NCBI GenBank assembly: GCA_035235625.1
Contig: CP141141.1
Coordinates: forward strand, 1,240,001-1,304,000
Direction: 5' to 3'
From: Saururus chinensis
Taxonomy: Eukaryota > Streptophyta > Magnoliopsida > Piperales > Saururaceae
DNA length: 64,000 nucleotides
The translations under genes were made by a program, and so were the position numbers. Positions within the stretch are counted from its first letter, which is position 1. Every line of letters starts with the position of its first letter. A model generated the notes under the pieces. It had not been told where the DNA came from, searched no databases, and was given only the letters and a program-made list of their open reading frames with translations. Below, in pieces: positions 46,247 through 58,100 of this stretch.

Positions 46247-46622
46247 TTTGTGTTATGTTTAGTATCTGACTATTATTAAATTCCAATTATTACACAAACG
46301 GGTCAACCCGGGTTGAACCGTGGTTAGACCGGGTTGACCCGGCCCAACAACCAATCCGGGTCAGTTGCCGGGCTGGGTTTTAAAACACTGCATGTGACTA
46401 GGGTGCACATATTCACTTTGTGGGGATTGACTCTTGGATAAGTGTCGATGGTTGGACCCTTGGTTAGTAAGGGGTCAACTCTGTCGTGGGCTTGGCTGTG
46501 TGCAGGGGCCTTATGAGAAATAAAGCCCACTCCCATTGTGTCAAGCCCTCTAGGTTAATCCGGTGGAATTCAGATTGGAGACCCGTTTAGAAAGTCCATG
46601 TAGGGTGATATTAAGGAGGGAG

Positions 46623-46631
46623 TATAAATAG
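46623..46631 (+). promoter_or_regulatory. TATA-box-like site, possible LTR promoter
   Basis: GGAGTATAAATAGAACAC is a good plant core-promoter match, followed by a pyrimidine-rich leader. No gene follows in a supported frame. Confidence 0.35.
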
Positions 46632-47440
46632 AACACAAGAGAGAGGGGAGCCCTAATTTTGAAGAGGGGCGTCCCCCTCATCTTCTCTCTCTCCCCATCA
46701 CTCCCTCCCTCTTCTCTCTCTCCTTGCGTGGTGCACAAAAGAAGAAGAAGAGGGGCTTGCCGCCCCCCCTTTCTCTCTCCCTCATTGACCTCCTCTCTTG
46801 GTAATCTTCTTGGGGATTGTAGCATCACAAAGAGGCTTTGAGGCAAGGTCTAGGATACTCCATCAAGAGGATTCCAAAATCCAAATTAAGGAATTTTAGA
46901 GGATTTTACACATAATCAAGGTAATCTTCTTCCTCTCCAATTGAATTGATATTCAATTGATCATACGGGCATCGGCGTGAAGGATCAAGGCGTCTAGGGT
47001 TAATATTGCTCCTTTATTAAATTCCTTTTGCTTTATAGCCTCTTGATCATGATTATTGTTTATGTGATTGATCTTTCATATGAATGTGTAGAGATAATTA
47101 ATTAAAGTTCCAATTTTTACTCAAGGTGCCACCCCTAGGGCTCACGCCATCACCTTGCTTTCGTTGGTACGCCACTCTACAAAATTAGGTCTGCTCATGG
47201 GCCAGAAGATGCGTATGAACACATGAAACTATAATAAATTTGACATATTGTAAGCAAGGAATCATCGACAAGAAAGGAGTTCATAAAAAGAAGGAAAGAA
47301 TAGTTGGGCTATGACACACGAAATTGCATTGTCTTTTATGGTCCCTATTGCATAACAATATTACAAGGATCAAAATACTTGTATATATCTAGGACAATCT
47401 CAGTTGCAATTCTAAAAGCACATTTATCCTAATGAGTTAT

Positions 47441-47990
47441 GGAGGCTATTGTGGACAATCTCAATTTTTTTTTGTGATTGCCAAACTACATGTTTTAACT
47501 AAAACTGAAAGACAGAAGGGCAAGTTGGACTTTTGGCAAAAAAAAATTGCCCCCCTTTTCACTTTAATAATAGCATAGATAAAACAAATAATTTTACTTA
47601 ATAAGTTATGCAGGCTATTGTGGACAATCTCAGTTTTATTCTGTGATTGCCAAATTACATATGTTAACTGAAAGTAAAGGACAAAAGGGTAAGTTGGGAC
47701 TTTTGGGATTGCCAAATCACGTGTTTCAACTGAAATTGAAGGACAGAAGGGCAAGTTGGTACTTTTGACAAAAAAAAGTTGCCCCCCTTTTCACTTTAAT
47801 AATAGTATAGATAAAACAAATAATTTTGCTTAATGAGTTATGGAGGATATTGTGGACAATTTCAATTTTCTTCTGTTATTGCCAAATTACATGTTTTAAT
47901 TGAAACTCAAGGATGGAAATGCAAGTTGGGACTTTTGGGATTGCCAAATTATGTGTTTTAACTAACTGAAGGATAAAAGGGTAATTTGGG
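47441..47990. repeat. Irregular tandem repeat
   Basis: Three occurrences of GGCTATTGTGGACAATCT-like sequence (47443, 47612, 47843) alternate with GGGCAAGTTGGGACTTTTG and GCCCCCCTTTTCACTTTAAT blocks. The repeat is imperfect and non-coding. Confidence 0.75.
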
Positions 47991-50214
47991 ACTATTGGTA
48001 AAAAATTCACTGAGCATGGTAGAGACCTCACTGGCCAATACCCAAACCATCATGGCAGTGAAAAAATGTACAAGTATCACAATCTCCACCCTCCCAACTC
48101 AAAGAGAAAATATTTTCTAAGACATTACAAATGTAACCCATAGAAGCCTAAGGTCTTTATGACCATTGACTCCCCCAAATATTCAAAATTTAGACTAGAT
48201 TATTTTCACCCAGTTAAGTATTCGCCCAGCCATTTGGGTCCTCTTCACATTGTGTGGTACCCTATTCGTACTTAATATTTTAGCAGGAAAATGGGTCCAT
48301 GTCAAATTTGGCATGGTTGCAATGGTGATGGGGATGGGTTGATATGATGGTTGGTGAATGGGTTGCAATGCTTTGGCTTGTGATACATGGTGGGAGCTGG
48401 GTTACGATACAAGGTGGGGGCTGGGTTGAGATGTAAGGTGGGGGCTAAGTTGCCATGCAGTGTCACAGGATGGGGTATAAATGCCTGGCAATTACATTGC
48501 AACCCTTCGCAAATGCCTCACAACTACACGACAACTCACTGCGATTGTCTCGCATCGCAACAAGCATCGTAAATGCCACTAAAAATATATCAATTGCCTT
48601 GCAAGTTGCAACCCATCGCAACAGCATAGCAATAACACATTGTAATTAGATAGATAGATAATTAATGTTCGGTTATTTGTTTTTCAAATTACAATTAAGT
48701 TAAAATTTTCTCCTTCATAAATTGGAAAGCTGGATTGCAAATGCTTCACTATGAAAATGGTTAAACTGAACGAAGTCCTTAAAGGGGCCTTGCGATATGC
48801 ATTTATGACAACATGCTTCAAAGAAGTTTTTGGACCTACCTTCCACCCAAATATGTAATCATATGATTGCAAGCCTCCTATTGGTGAGGCAAATGGGGCT
48901 CGCATTTAAGATTCCTGGGAAGATGGACACTATGGGGCCATTATATGTGTAATGCCTAAGATTTTTTTTAAATATTTTTTAAAAAAATCAATTTTTTTAA
49001 CATAACTGCTATAAATTAAGAAAAATAACGAAATAAAAAATTTATGAAAGTAGTTTTATAATTTAAAATATCACATATTATTTTTTATATAATTTTTTTT
49101 TAATCAAACATTGTATGACCAAACCAAACAATCTAAGACACTATTCAAAACCAAACATACGAAATAAATTGTCATAATTATGGGGCTTTAAATAAAATCT
49201 CTCCTAGGCATCCCCTGAGTATAGGTCTCATAAACAGTCCATAGTCTAATCCAAATTACAAGTCCATAAAGTACAACACCTTAATTTTTATTTCAACCAA
49301 TATATCATATCGTAGCAAAAATAATCATAAAGACTCGCAACAAGTCAGAGGGTATACCTGAACCAATGGAAAACGCTCCACCCACGAAAACAAGTGTCCA
49401 TCACTAGGAGCTCTCCGTTATAAACCTACAAAAGCCTCCTAAATATCGGGGCAAAAAAGATGGATATTGAGTATTTTCATACTCAGTAGTAAAATAATCT
49501 ATAGGGGAAACCTAAACAGTTAACTCTGTAAGTCCATACATAGATTATACAAAATACTGCAGTTACACAAAATAACAATCATGCACATGCATATACCATC
49601 TTACCAATCTTACACTGTAACGTCCCAGAATTTTCTACTATTTTCTGTGATTTTTCTGCTATTTTTCGGCAGAAAAATATGATGCTTCGGTGTATGTGGC
49701 CTCGGTATTCGTAACCGTAGAGCCGGGTCTCGGGTCAGTCGTGGGCCACGGGCCTCGACGCGCGCTTCTGGCGCGAAAAATCGTTGAAGATCGGATTGCA
49801 GAAGAAAGGAAGGAAAAAAAAAAAGAAAAATAAAATAAAATAAAAGAAACACGGGCTCGGGCTCGGCCGAGCCCGATCCAGAGGTTTCTGGAGTGAACAG
49901 TGGACGACCCCCCTCCCTCAGCTTCTCTCTGTCTCAGCCGCCGGTGGGCTGCAGGGCCACCGCACCGGCTCCGCCTCGGTCGTCCGACGGCAGGTGGGCC
50001 GACGTCCCGGCCCCACAGCCGCTCCGCCGTCCGCCCCACGCCTCTTCCCTGTTTTCCCCGTTTCCGCCAGTCTCTCTGTTTTGTGATTTGGTGGTGCTGG
50101 CGGTGGCCGGTGAGCTCCACCCGGCCTTCGTCCGGCCCGCCACAGGGCAACGACGGCAAGCCCAGCCGCAAGCCAGCTCCGCCGGCCCCCTGAGTTTGTT
50201 TTTCCCTTGGTTAG

Positions 50215-50218
<4 letters not shown>

Positions 50219-50293
<75 letters not shown>
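50219..50293. repeat. (CT)n microsatellite in A2
   Basis: About 37 uninterrupted CT dinucleotides. Apparent Ser-Leu or Arg-Glu proteins across it are artefacts. Confidence 0.98.
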
Positions 50294-50298
<5 letters not shown>

Positions 50299-53200
50299 GA
50301 TTTGATTTGAGCCGCCGCCGTGGGCCGCCAAGGGCCGGCCGTCCGGCCACGGTTCCGCCATGGGCCGGCAACGGCGAGAGGCCACCCCTCCCGGCCCAGT
50401 GGACCTCCGCTCCGCCGCCCCATCCCATTTCCGCCTCTGCCCTATTTTGTTCCGCCCCTTTGGTCACCGATTCTGCCGCCGCCGTTAGCCGGTGAGGGCC
50501 GGCCGACCGCCCACAGCTCTGCCCCGGCCCGGCGACAGCGATGAGCACCTCTCCCGACCCAGAGGCTTCCGTTCCACCGCCCCGTCCTCAGATTTCCCTC
50601 TGCACTATTTTCTACCGCCTCACTGTTTTGGTGAAACGGTGGCTGCCGGCGGCGAGCCACCGCCGACCGGATCTCCCTCCAGCCTCGCCTTGATCCGGAG
50701 ATGGTGGGGAGCTACTCCTCTCAGCTCAGCCTAGCTCCACCCTCTGCCGGTTTACCCCGGTCAGTCCCTTTCTCCCCTGTTTCTGTCTGTGACGGAATTT
50801 GGGGTTGCGCCCGGTGAGGGCCAGCCTTTGCCCAGCGACACTGGTGTAGCCACCTCCAGCTAGCCCGGTTTAGCCTTCGTCCCATCCATTCCGCCGGAAC
50901 GAGATTTGTCACCGCCGGTTGATGTGCTCGCCCACAGAAACCGAGCTTTTGCTCCTCACTGCACTATTTGTCCAGCGTGTCGCCGTTGACTTTGGTCATC
51001 ACCTCTGGCCGGAGATAGCTCCTCCTGGCCGCTAGGGCCACGATAGAGCCGGCCAGAGCCGTTGGTAACCCCTGCTCGTCATTGTGCCCTTAGGGTTTTT
51101 CACCCGTTTTGGGCTATCGAGCATCGTTGGATGCCGAACACCCTTTGGACCACTTAGTGTGGCGGGTTTCAGCCTAGAGATGGCTGGCCGCCTTAGTGCA
51201 GCACTGCCCCTCTTCTTCGGCATGAGGCAGGTTCCCCCTCTGCCAATGATATGTGTTTGACCGCGCCACTTAGAGCGCCACCGTTCTATCTCACCGAACG
51301 CCGATTGGCCTCTAGTCGGCCTGCCTCGGCACGGAAACGGCAAAGGCCGTATTGTTGGTCTCCGCCCTTGGGCATGACCCTACCGCCCTTCCGAGTCTTG
51401 GGCTGACACCGTCTAGCACTCTCCCCCTCCCTTTGACCGCGTGTGCAAGTAGCTACGCGTGTGGGTTAGGGTATTGGTGCCGCTTTGGCACCGCCCGACC
51501 GTCAGATGGCTCTGCCATCATCTAGAGTTGACATCGGAGTCCTCCATCAGTCTCCTCCGTTCTTGAGTGTCGCCCACACCCTCCGCCCTTATGTGGGCCC
51601 TAGTAAACACGAAATCGACGCCGTTGGGTGCTGTCCACGGCCGATTTCGATGTCTTGTAACCGGTTGAGTATGGTTCAACCACCGGTCAAATTTTAGTGT
51701 ACACCCAGACCTTCGGTCGCACCTGCCACTTGTTGGCACGATCTTTGTCCCGGCCACCCCTGGTGTGCCGCCATGGATCGCGGATTTTCCGCATTGACAT
51801 GTGTCACCCCTGTTTGGCCATGAGTGCTTCCAGCATTTCCTAAAACCTCGGGACAGCAGCTCTCTCAGCTAGGCGATGGTTTTGACCGCCAACTCTGCCA
51901 TCGACGCCGCCACCGTTGTGTGCTCGCCATCAAACGTCATGATTACGAGGTAGGGGAGCTTTGAACTCGTAATTTCATGACATCATGCTTTTAATGAGTA
52001 GCAGCATGCTAGGCTGGTATGATTCCATGTTTTGGATATTAAATCATGACCCGTTTGCATGATGTAAGAGAATGAATTATGCCACGTTGTGATGCATATG
52101 ATATGTATGTGTGTAAGCATGTTTTACGTATGTGTATGATGTATGCGCTAGTGATGGCTAGCGAATATGTTAATGTGCTCCATATGTGTTTGATGTACGT
52201 GCTAGTGACGGCTAGCAATTGTGAGTAAGTTACGTATGTGGACTGTGTGGGCAGAGGTATGTGCGATAGATGGTAAGGGTTTGGTACGAAGCTGGATGTG
52301 GATGTGTAAGTGTGTGACAAAAGACGGCGGACATAAGTGTGACAGGCGAGGAATGGAACGGATCGGTTTGGAGCGTACGTTAGGGATTCAGTAAGTAAGA
52401 GGACCTAGGCTTAGAGCCTTATGGGGGTTTATTAGACAGTAAGAGCGTGCATAATTGTACAAGCATAACGTACCGATTATGAAGTGAAAAGTAAGAATAA
52501 TAAGTGAGGTACTAAGTAAGGGGCTGATAACGGGGATCTGCTGTGAGGAGCTCAGTTTGACGACGTAAGTAAGATGTTTTGACTGTAAGTTGGATGGCAG
52601 AGGTTGTACGATTACGTAAGGATTGTGTGCAGTGAGGTATGTGTGACTTGGACGGGTAAGTGAAGTCTACTGCCCTGACGAACTAGGGTTTCGATCGGGC
52701 TCAGCTTCGGTTTGATCAGTCGAGGACTGAGTTTGTGTGGCATAATTGTACCGCATAATATACTTAATTCAAACTTGAATTATAAGAAAGCTAATGATAG
52801 CGTTGTGAGTTTGAGACCTGAGGGTTTGACGGATTAAGTTCCGTGTTTGAGCTAGCCGATAATGAGTCGGTTGAGCACTTCTGTGTCTTGCCATGGTGGT
52901 TATCCTGCGGGATTTTTGTCTGTGTGCTATATAGAGCACCAGACGTCCGATGCTCTGTTGAGAGAGATGTATGCTTTGTTTTGGTCTGTGTGCTGTGTAA
53001 GCCCAAACGTTTGATGCTCTGTTGAGAGCGTTGTATGATTCCGCCCAAGAGTGACACTGTACGTTTCTGCCCAAGTGGCACTGTATGTTTTCTGCCCAAG
53101 AGTGGCAATGACACTATAAGACCCATTATGTTGGGCAATTGTATGGCACTATAAGACCCCTTATGTATGGGCAATTGTATGAACCCTTATGTGGGTGTAT

Positions 53201-53399
53201 GTTTGCGTGCTCAGGTAAGTAGTATCATGGATCTACTCTTACATGTTTGATCCTGTGCCCCATGAGCATAGGTGTGCCTTACCTTCGAAAAAGTCCATGG
53301 CGTCTAGTCACTCCCCGGAGGTTAAGGTGATGCCCCAATGGCATTCTTTTCCTTTTCGACGCTGGAGCTTATTAGTTGTAATGAGCTTCAGTGGTCGAT

Positions 53400-53690
53400 A
53401 GTATGAGTACGATCATATGAGTTTGAGTATGAGTATGAGTCTATACGTTTCTGAGTAAGCGTATGATTATGAGGATGAGCACGACTGTAAGAGTGAGTAT
53501 GAGCACGACTGTAAGATGATACGAGTAAGACTGTATGTGTATGTTTGAGCAAGACTGTAAGAGTAGGGTTCTGAGCAAGACAGTAAGCGTATGACTGTAC
53601 GAGTAAGTGTAAGATTGTACGAGTAAGATCGTACAAGTACGTGTAAGTTGTATGAGTTAGCGTACGATGGTACAAGTATGTTTGTAAGAC
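53400..53690. repeat. Degenerate short-unit repeat tract in A2
   Basis: This is the inverted counterpart of the 15290-15680 tract: GAGTATGAG, ACTGTAAGAGT and GTACGAGTAAG recur. Confidence 0.75.
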
Positions 53691-56600
53691 CCTAATTAAG
53701 GGTGTTTGTATGAGTTTGGTTTCATGGTATGCTACGCATGTTTATATACATATGAGCATGATTATGTTATACGTTGTTTGCTTCATGTTGAGTTGCATGA
53801 CGCATGTTTTTATGAACTTACCGAGTTCAATATTTGGGATTTCCCCTACTGAGTATTTTCCTACTGAGTATGAAAATACTCACCCTACTATTTTTAGCCC
53901 CGTGGTTCGGGAGGCTTTTGCAGGTTGTGTTGGAGAGCTCCTGGAGATGGATGCTCATTTCTGCGGTGGATTGTTTCCCCCTCGACTCAAGTTTATTTGA
54001 CTCAATGAGAGTATAATTGGTGCCACAATCTGATGTATTTGGTGAGATTTAAGTGTTTGTGTATTCTGGACTTTTAATTTAGATCAGACAATGGACTGTT
54101 TATGGGACTTGTACTCGGGGACGCCTGGGAGTTATTTGTATTTGAAAATCCATGATCATGGTGATTTAGTCGTACGTTTGTTTTCAAGTAGCGCCTGAGG
54201 ATATTTGCTTTGGTCGTACGATGTTTAACCGTATGATGTTTTAAATTATAAACTGTTTATACGGGTTTTGATTTCGTCAGTTTTACTCCGATTTAAAAAT
54301 AAAAATTTTCCGTGAATTTTATGGAAAATGTATGAAAATCTCGGGCGTTACATACACTTACTCTTATACTTACAGTCTTGTGCCATTCTTACACTTACAG
54401 TTTTACTCGGAACATCCTTACAGTTTAACTCATACCATCTTACTTAAATTCTTACTCTTACAGTCTTGCTAAAAAACATACACTTATAGTCTTGTTAAAA
54501 AACTTACTCTTACAGTCTTACTCGAAAACATATGCTTAAAGTCTTGCTTAGAAACTTACTTACTCATGTACACACACTATTGACCATTTAAGTTCATTAC
54601 AATTAATAAGCTCCAACATTGAAATAGAAAGGAATGTCACTGGGGCATCACCTTAACCTTCGTGGTGTAACTAAACTCCATGGACTTTTTTGAAGGCAAT
54701 GCACACTTATGCTCATGAGGTACATGATCAAATAGGTAATAGTAGTTTCATGATACTACTTATCTGAGCATTCAAATGCCCACACTCTAGGGGTCATACA
54801 GTGTCAACTAAGGGTCATACAATGTCAACTAAGGGCATAAGTCATACACTGCCACTTATGGACCAGAATCTTTTAGTGTCACTCTTAGGTAGAATTATAC
54901 AATGTCGACTAAGAGCAAAAATATATCGTACTTTTAATAAAACATCAAACGTCTAGGCTAATACAACACCAAGATAAAATCGAAAACATACATTGCTCTC
55001 AACAGAGCATTAGATGTTTGAGCTTAGATACAATACACAGACAACATCCCGCAAGATAAACATCATAACAAGACATGAGAAATACTCAGCCGACTAGCTC
55101 AAACATGGAACTTAATTCATCAAAACCCTTAGATCTCAAACTCCTAGTGCTATCATATTAGTTTTGCTTATAATTCAAGCTTGAATTAAGTACGGGTACA
55201 ATTATGCCATAAAATTATTTTGTCTTACAGTCTTCCACTGACCAATCAGAAGTCGAGCCTATTTCGAAACCCTAGTTCGTTAGGGCATCATACTTTACTT
55301 AACTCATCTAACTCATAATTATAACAACAAATCCTTATATATTCATATAGTCTCCACCATCTACCTGATGGCCAAAATATCTTACTCGGAAGTCATCTAA
55401 CTAAGCTCCTTGGAGCCAAACCCCAGTTATCACCCTCTTAATAATACCTCACTTAATATTCTTACTTTCTACTTCATAATATATACATTATGCTTGTACA
55501 ATTATTTTATGCACTCTTACTATCTAACAATCCCCCATAAAGCTTCAAACCGTAAGTCCGCTTACTTACTAAACCCCCAACGTACACTCCAAACAAAATC
55601 AATCCATTTCAATCCTCACCTGTCAAACTTACATCCTCTGTCTTTCGTCATATGGTTACACATCCACAACAAGCCCATACCAAACCCTCGGTCACCTCTT
55701 ACCATCCATTGCCCATCCATCTGCTCCACTCACATACACATATTCATCACACACGTGTATAACCATCATACATATGTATAACATACCCATAATTCCATAC
55801 ATAGCTTACCAACATATTCATTAGCTATTGATCCACATACATCAAACATATTTTTAGCTCACATGCATGTCATGCATTTTCAAACATGCCATAGTTTATT
55901 ATTTTTCACTCTTATATCATTCAATTGGATAATCACATGATACCCAAAGCATTAAATCATACAATCCTAGTATGCTGCTACACATTCAAAGCATATTATC
56001 ATGAAATTACAAGTTCAAAGTCCCTTACCTCATAATCCATGACATTTATTGGTGAGCCACAGTGGTACACTAAGGGTGGCCTAGAGTAAGGTCGTGCCAA
56101 CAAGGAGTGGTAGGTGCAACCGGAAGTTGAGAGTGGACTAAATAGAAGTCGATTGGGGGTTAAGAGGCACTCAAATGGCCACAAGACGCATAAATCGGTC
56201 ATGGACAGCACCCAACGATGTCAATTTCACGTCGAACATGGCCCGCAAGAGGGGTGGAGAGCATGGTATGAGCTTGAGAACAAAGGAGACGTGGAGGAGG
56301 CTTTGATTGTCAAAGCCATTCGGTGGCGGAGCCATCCGATGGTGAGGCGGCACAAAAATAGCGCTTATACCCTAAATTGCACATGTAGCCACATGCACAC
56401 GTAGAGTAGAGGGCCACTCAAGGGGGAGATGGGCTAGACTGTGGCGATCCAAAGCCCAAAAGGATGACAGAGCTAGCACCAAGATGTGGTGGCCGATCGA
56501 AGCAGTAACATAGCTAATCGTCGGCCACAACTTAAACAATTGGTGCGGGCAACTATGCATCTTGCACAACAGAGGGCGAAGAGGTGTTTTGGAGTCAGGC

Positions 56601-57077
56601 CATGGCTAAGCAAAGACCACGGGGCCATCATCATGCCAAGGCCGATAGAAGTAACCTCTACTATTACTGGGTCAAGGAAAACCAAACCAAATATGGTCGA
56701 AGACATAACACCCATCAAAAAAGAGGATAAGGGGGAGTAAGGGTTGGTGTGATGGCCCATAGTCGACACTGGGCTGGGGCAAAGACTTCCGAAGGTGACT
56801 ATCCCCCCCCTCCTGTCGTCGCCAAGCCAAGGCAGAGTCCATGGCTGTCGGATGACTGATGGAGATGACCAAAAATGCACCCAAAGCTTCTGGCTAGGTA
56901 GAATGGAAGAACACAACGATGGAAATAGTGGAGGATAAGAGAGGGGAGGGGTTTAGGCAACTTTGGTTGGCTCTATCGTGGCCGAGTGGAGCTGGGTCTA
57001 ATGGAGGGTGGTGACTCCAACTGGCGGTATAGCCCAACACAGTGAGAAACTGAAAAATAGGGGAGGGGAGTCCATAC

Positions 57078-57893
57078 TGTCATGCCCCGGCACCCGCCCG
57101 ACCCGAGCCGAACCCGGTCTAGGGAACGGTCGTAGTGCATGGGGGCAACAGTTGTTGGTTTAAAAGCGTTGCGGAAGACTTTAACCCCTTAATCTAGTGA
57201 ATTTCATACACGGAGTATGGACCTTAAATCCTTTGTGCAAGAGAAATAAGGAAAATAATAGAGGATAATAACTCTGAAATAAATCCTCAATCTCAACCCA
57301 CATACAAAGAATCCTAAGCCTAAACACATGGCTCGAATCAAAAAATCTTGGACAAATCTAAAGGCATAAGATATATACGAGTCTGAAACAAAAACCACCA
57401 TACATGGTGTTCTATAAGCATAACAACATAAATCAGAAGACATAACAATGTCCAAAGGCATCCAAGCCTACTCCCATGCTCTTCTCGACCGTTCCTCATA
57501 AAGAAGATCTTGGTTAACTACATGTCACACTATGCAGCCCCAAAACAAAACAAGGAAAGAGGGGTGAGTAAAACTCAGTAAGGTTTGAAATACAGTAACT
57601 TTAATAATAAAAAACAACCACGGTACATCAAACATGGTAATTCATATCCACATTTCATGAAATATCTCAGTTCTGATTAATTTCCTTACCATGCCCCTAC
57701 ATACCCATAAGTAATTATCGTGCATATAAGTACCTTTAATTATCATAATTAAATAAATATCATGTTGAAAAATACAAAGACTGATCGATTGCCCTTTGCA
57801 AATGATTGATCACTAGAGCGACAAGTTGCCAAATTTAATATTTTTTAGTGTAGTTATGATTCCAAATTATAAACCTTTTCCTTTTAGGGTTTG
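57078..57893 (-). mobile_element. LTR copy B3, partial, inserted in A3
   Basis: It starts TGTCATGCCCCGGCACCCG and follows B1 through CCCGAGCCGAACCCGGTC, the GCAGCCCCAAA and GGGGTGAGT blocks (57534-57570, compare 16876-16910). Homology fades before 57894, where another LTR-like start appears. CATAC precedes it, but no right end was found. Confidence 0.65.
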
Positions 57894-58100
57894 TGTAACA
57901 ACCTTAATTTTCTGGTACGGTTTTTATTTCTCAAGTATGCCAATATAAATATTAATAATAAAATTTTATTCTATAGAGTTTATTATTTAATAATTTCTTG
58001 AGTGTCAGATAGAGCTCGTAGACACGAGCATAACAAGTGGGATAACGTGTGAAACAAAGGTAAGGAGTGAAAGTTACGACCTGATCATTTATAATTAAAC
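57894..58100 (+). mobile_element. LTR-like start H (TGTAACAACC type), right end unknown
   Basis: TGTAACAACCTTAATTTTC resembles the start of the LTR at 63306. About 130-180 bp in it shares the block ACGAGCATAACAAGTGG..GTGAAACAAAGG..GAAAGTTACGACCT with that LTR and with LTR E. I could not locate its end, so the extent given covers only the recognisable part. Confidence 0.45.

Larger units (their letters stand above)
45937..46390. mobile_element. hAT-like MITE G, 454 bp, same TIR family as F
   Basis: The ends read CATTGTTTTAAAACCCGG on the left and, inverted, CAGTGTTTTAAAACCCAGCC on the right. TATGTGAC (45929-45936) and CATGTGAC (46391-46398) flank it, an 8-bp target duplication with one mismatch. 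Subterminal CCGGTT/AACCGG repeats are dense. The interior carries two tRNA-like modules on the minus strand and no protein. Confidence 0.8.
46399..48947. other. Repeat-rich intergenic DNA, LTR-like at 46.6-47.0 kb
   Basis: At 46560-47000 there is a TATAAATAG box, a CT-rich leader-like stretch and TCTAGGGTTAATATTGC, which together look like part of a plant LTR or leader, but I could not find its ends. The tandem repeat at 47441-47990 is listed separately. At 48300-48460 GGTGGGGGCTGGGTTG-like units recur. No gene was seen. Confidence 0.45.
49616..54352 (+). mobile_element. LTR copy A2 (probable solo LTR) nested in A3, opposite orientation
   Basis: The 4737-bp element starts TGTAACGTCCCAGAATTTTC and ends AATCTCGGGCGTTACA. 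TACAC flanks it perfectly at 49611-49615 and 54353-54357. It is the reverse-oriented homologue of A1 (for example the stretch near 51770-51900 matches 20900-21040 inverted). The interval 49.7-51.9 kb is CpG- and GC-rich with long open frames on both strands, but no known domain or consistent codon pattern, so I read it as LTR sequence. No gag-pol or second terminal copy is present. Confidence 0.85.
48948..57077 (-). mobile_element. LTR copy A3, truncated, containing A2 and cut by B3
   Basis: It starts TGTAATGCCTAAG after ATATG and is collinear with A1: 48948-49610 matches 14508-15170, and 54358-57077 matches roughly 15400-22000. A2 is inserted at 49616 with TACAC duplicated. At 57078 the B3 LTR begins and I could not find the remaining roughly 0.5 kb of A3 beyond it, so no right target duplication is known. 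The copy is more AT-rich and more decayed than A1 and A2, so it is probably older. Confidence 0.65.

Noticed and set aside
49893..50548. Overlapping open frames rich in Ser-Leu and Arg-Glu repeats
   Set aside because: They run through a (CT)n microsatellite in a GC-rich LTR; frames are open on both strands for compositional reasons.
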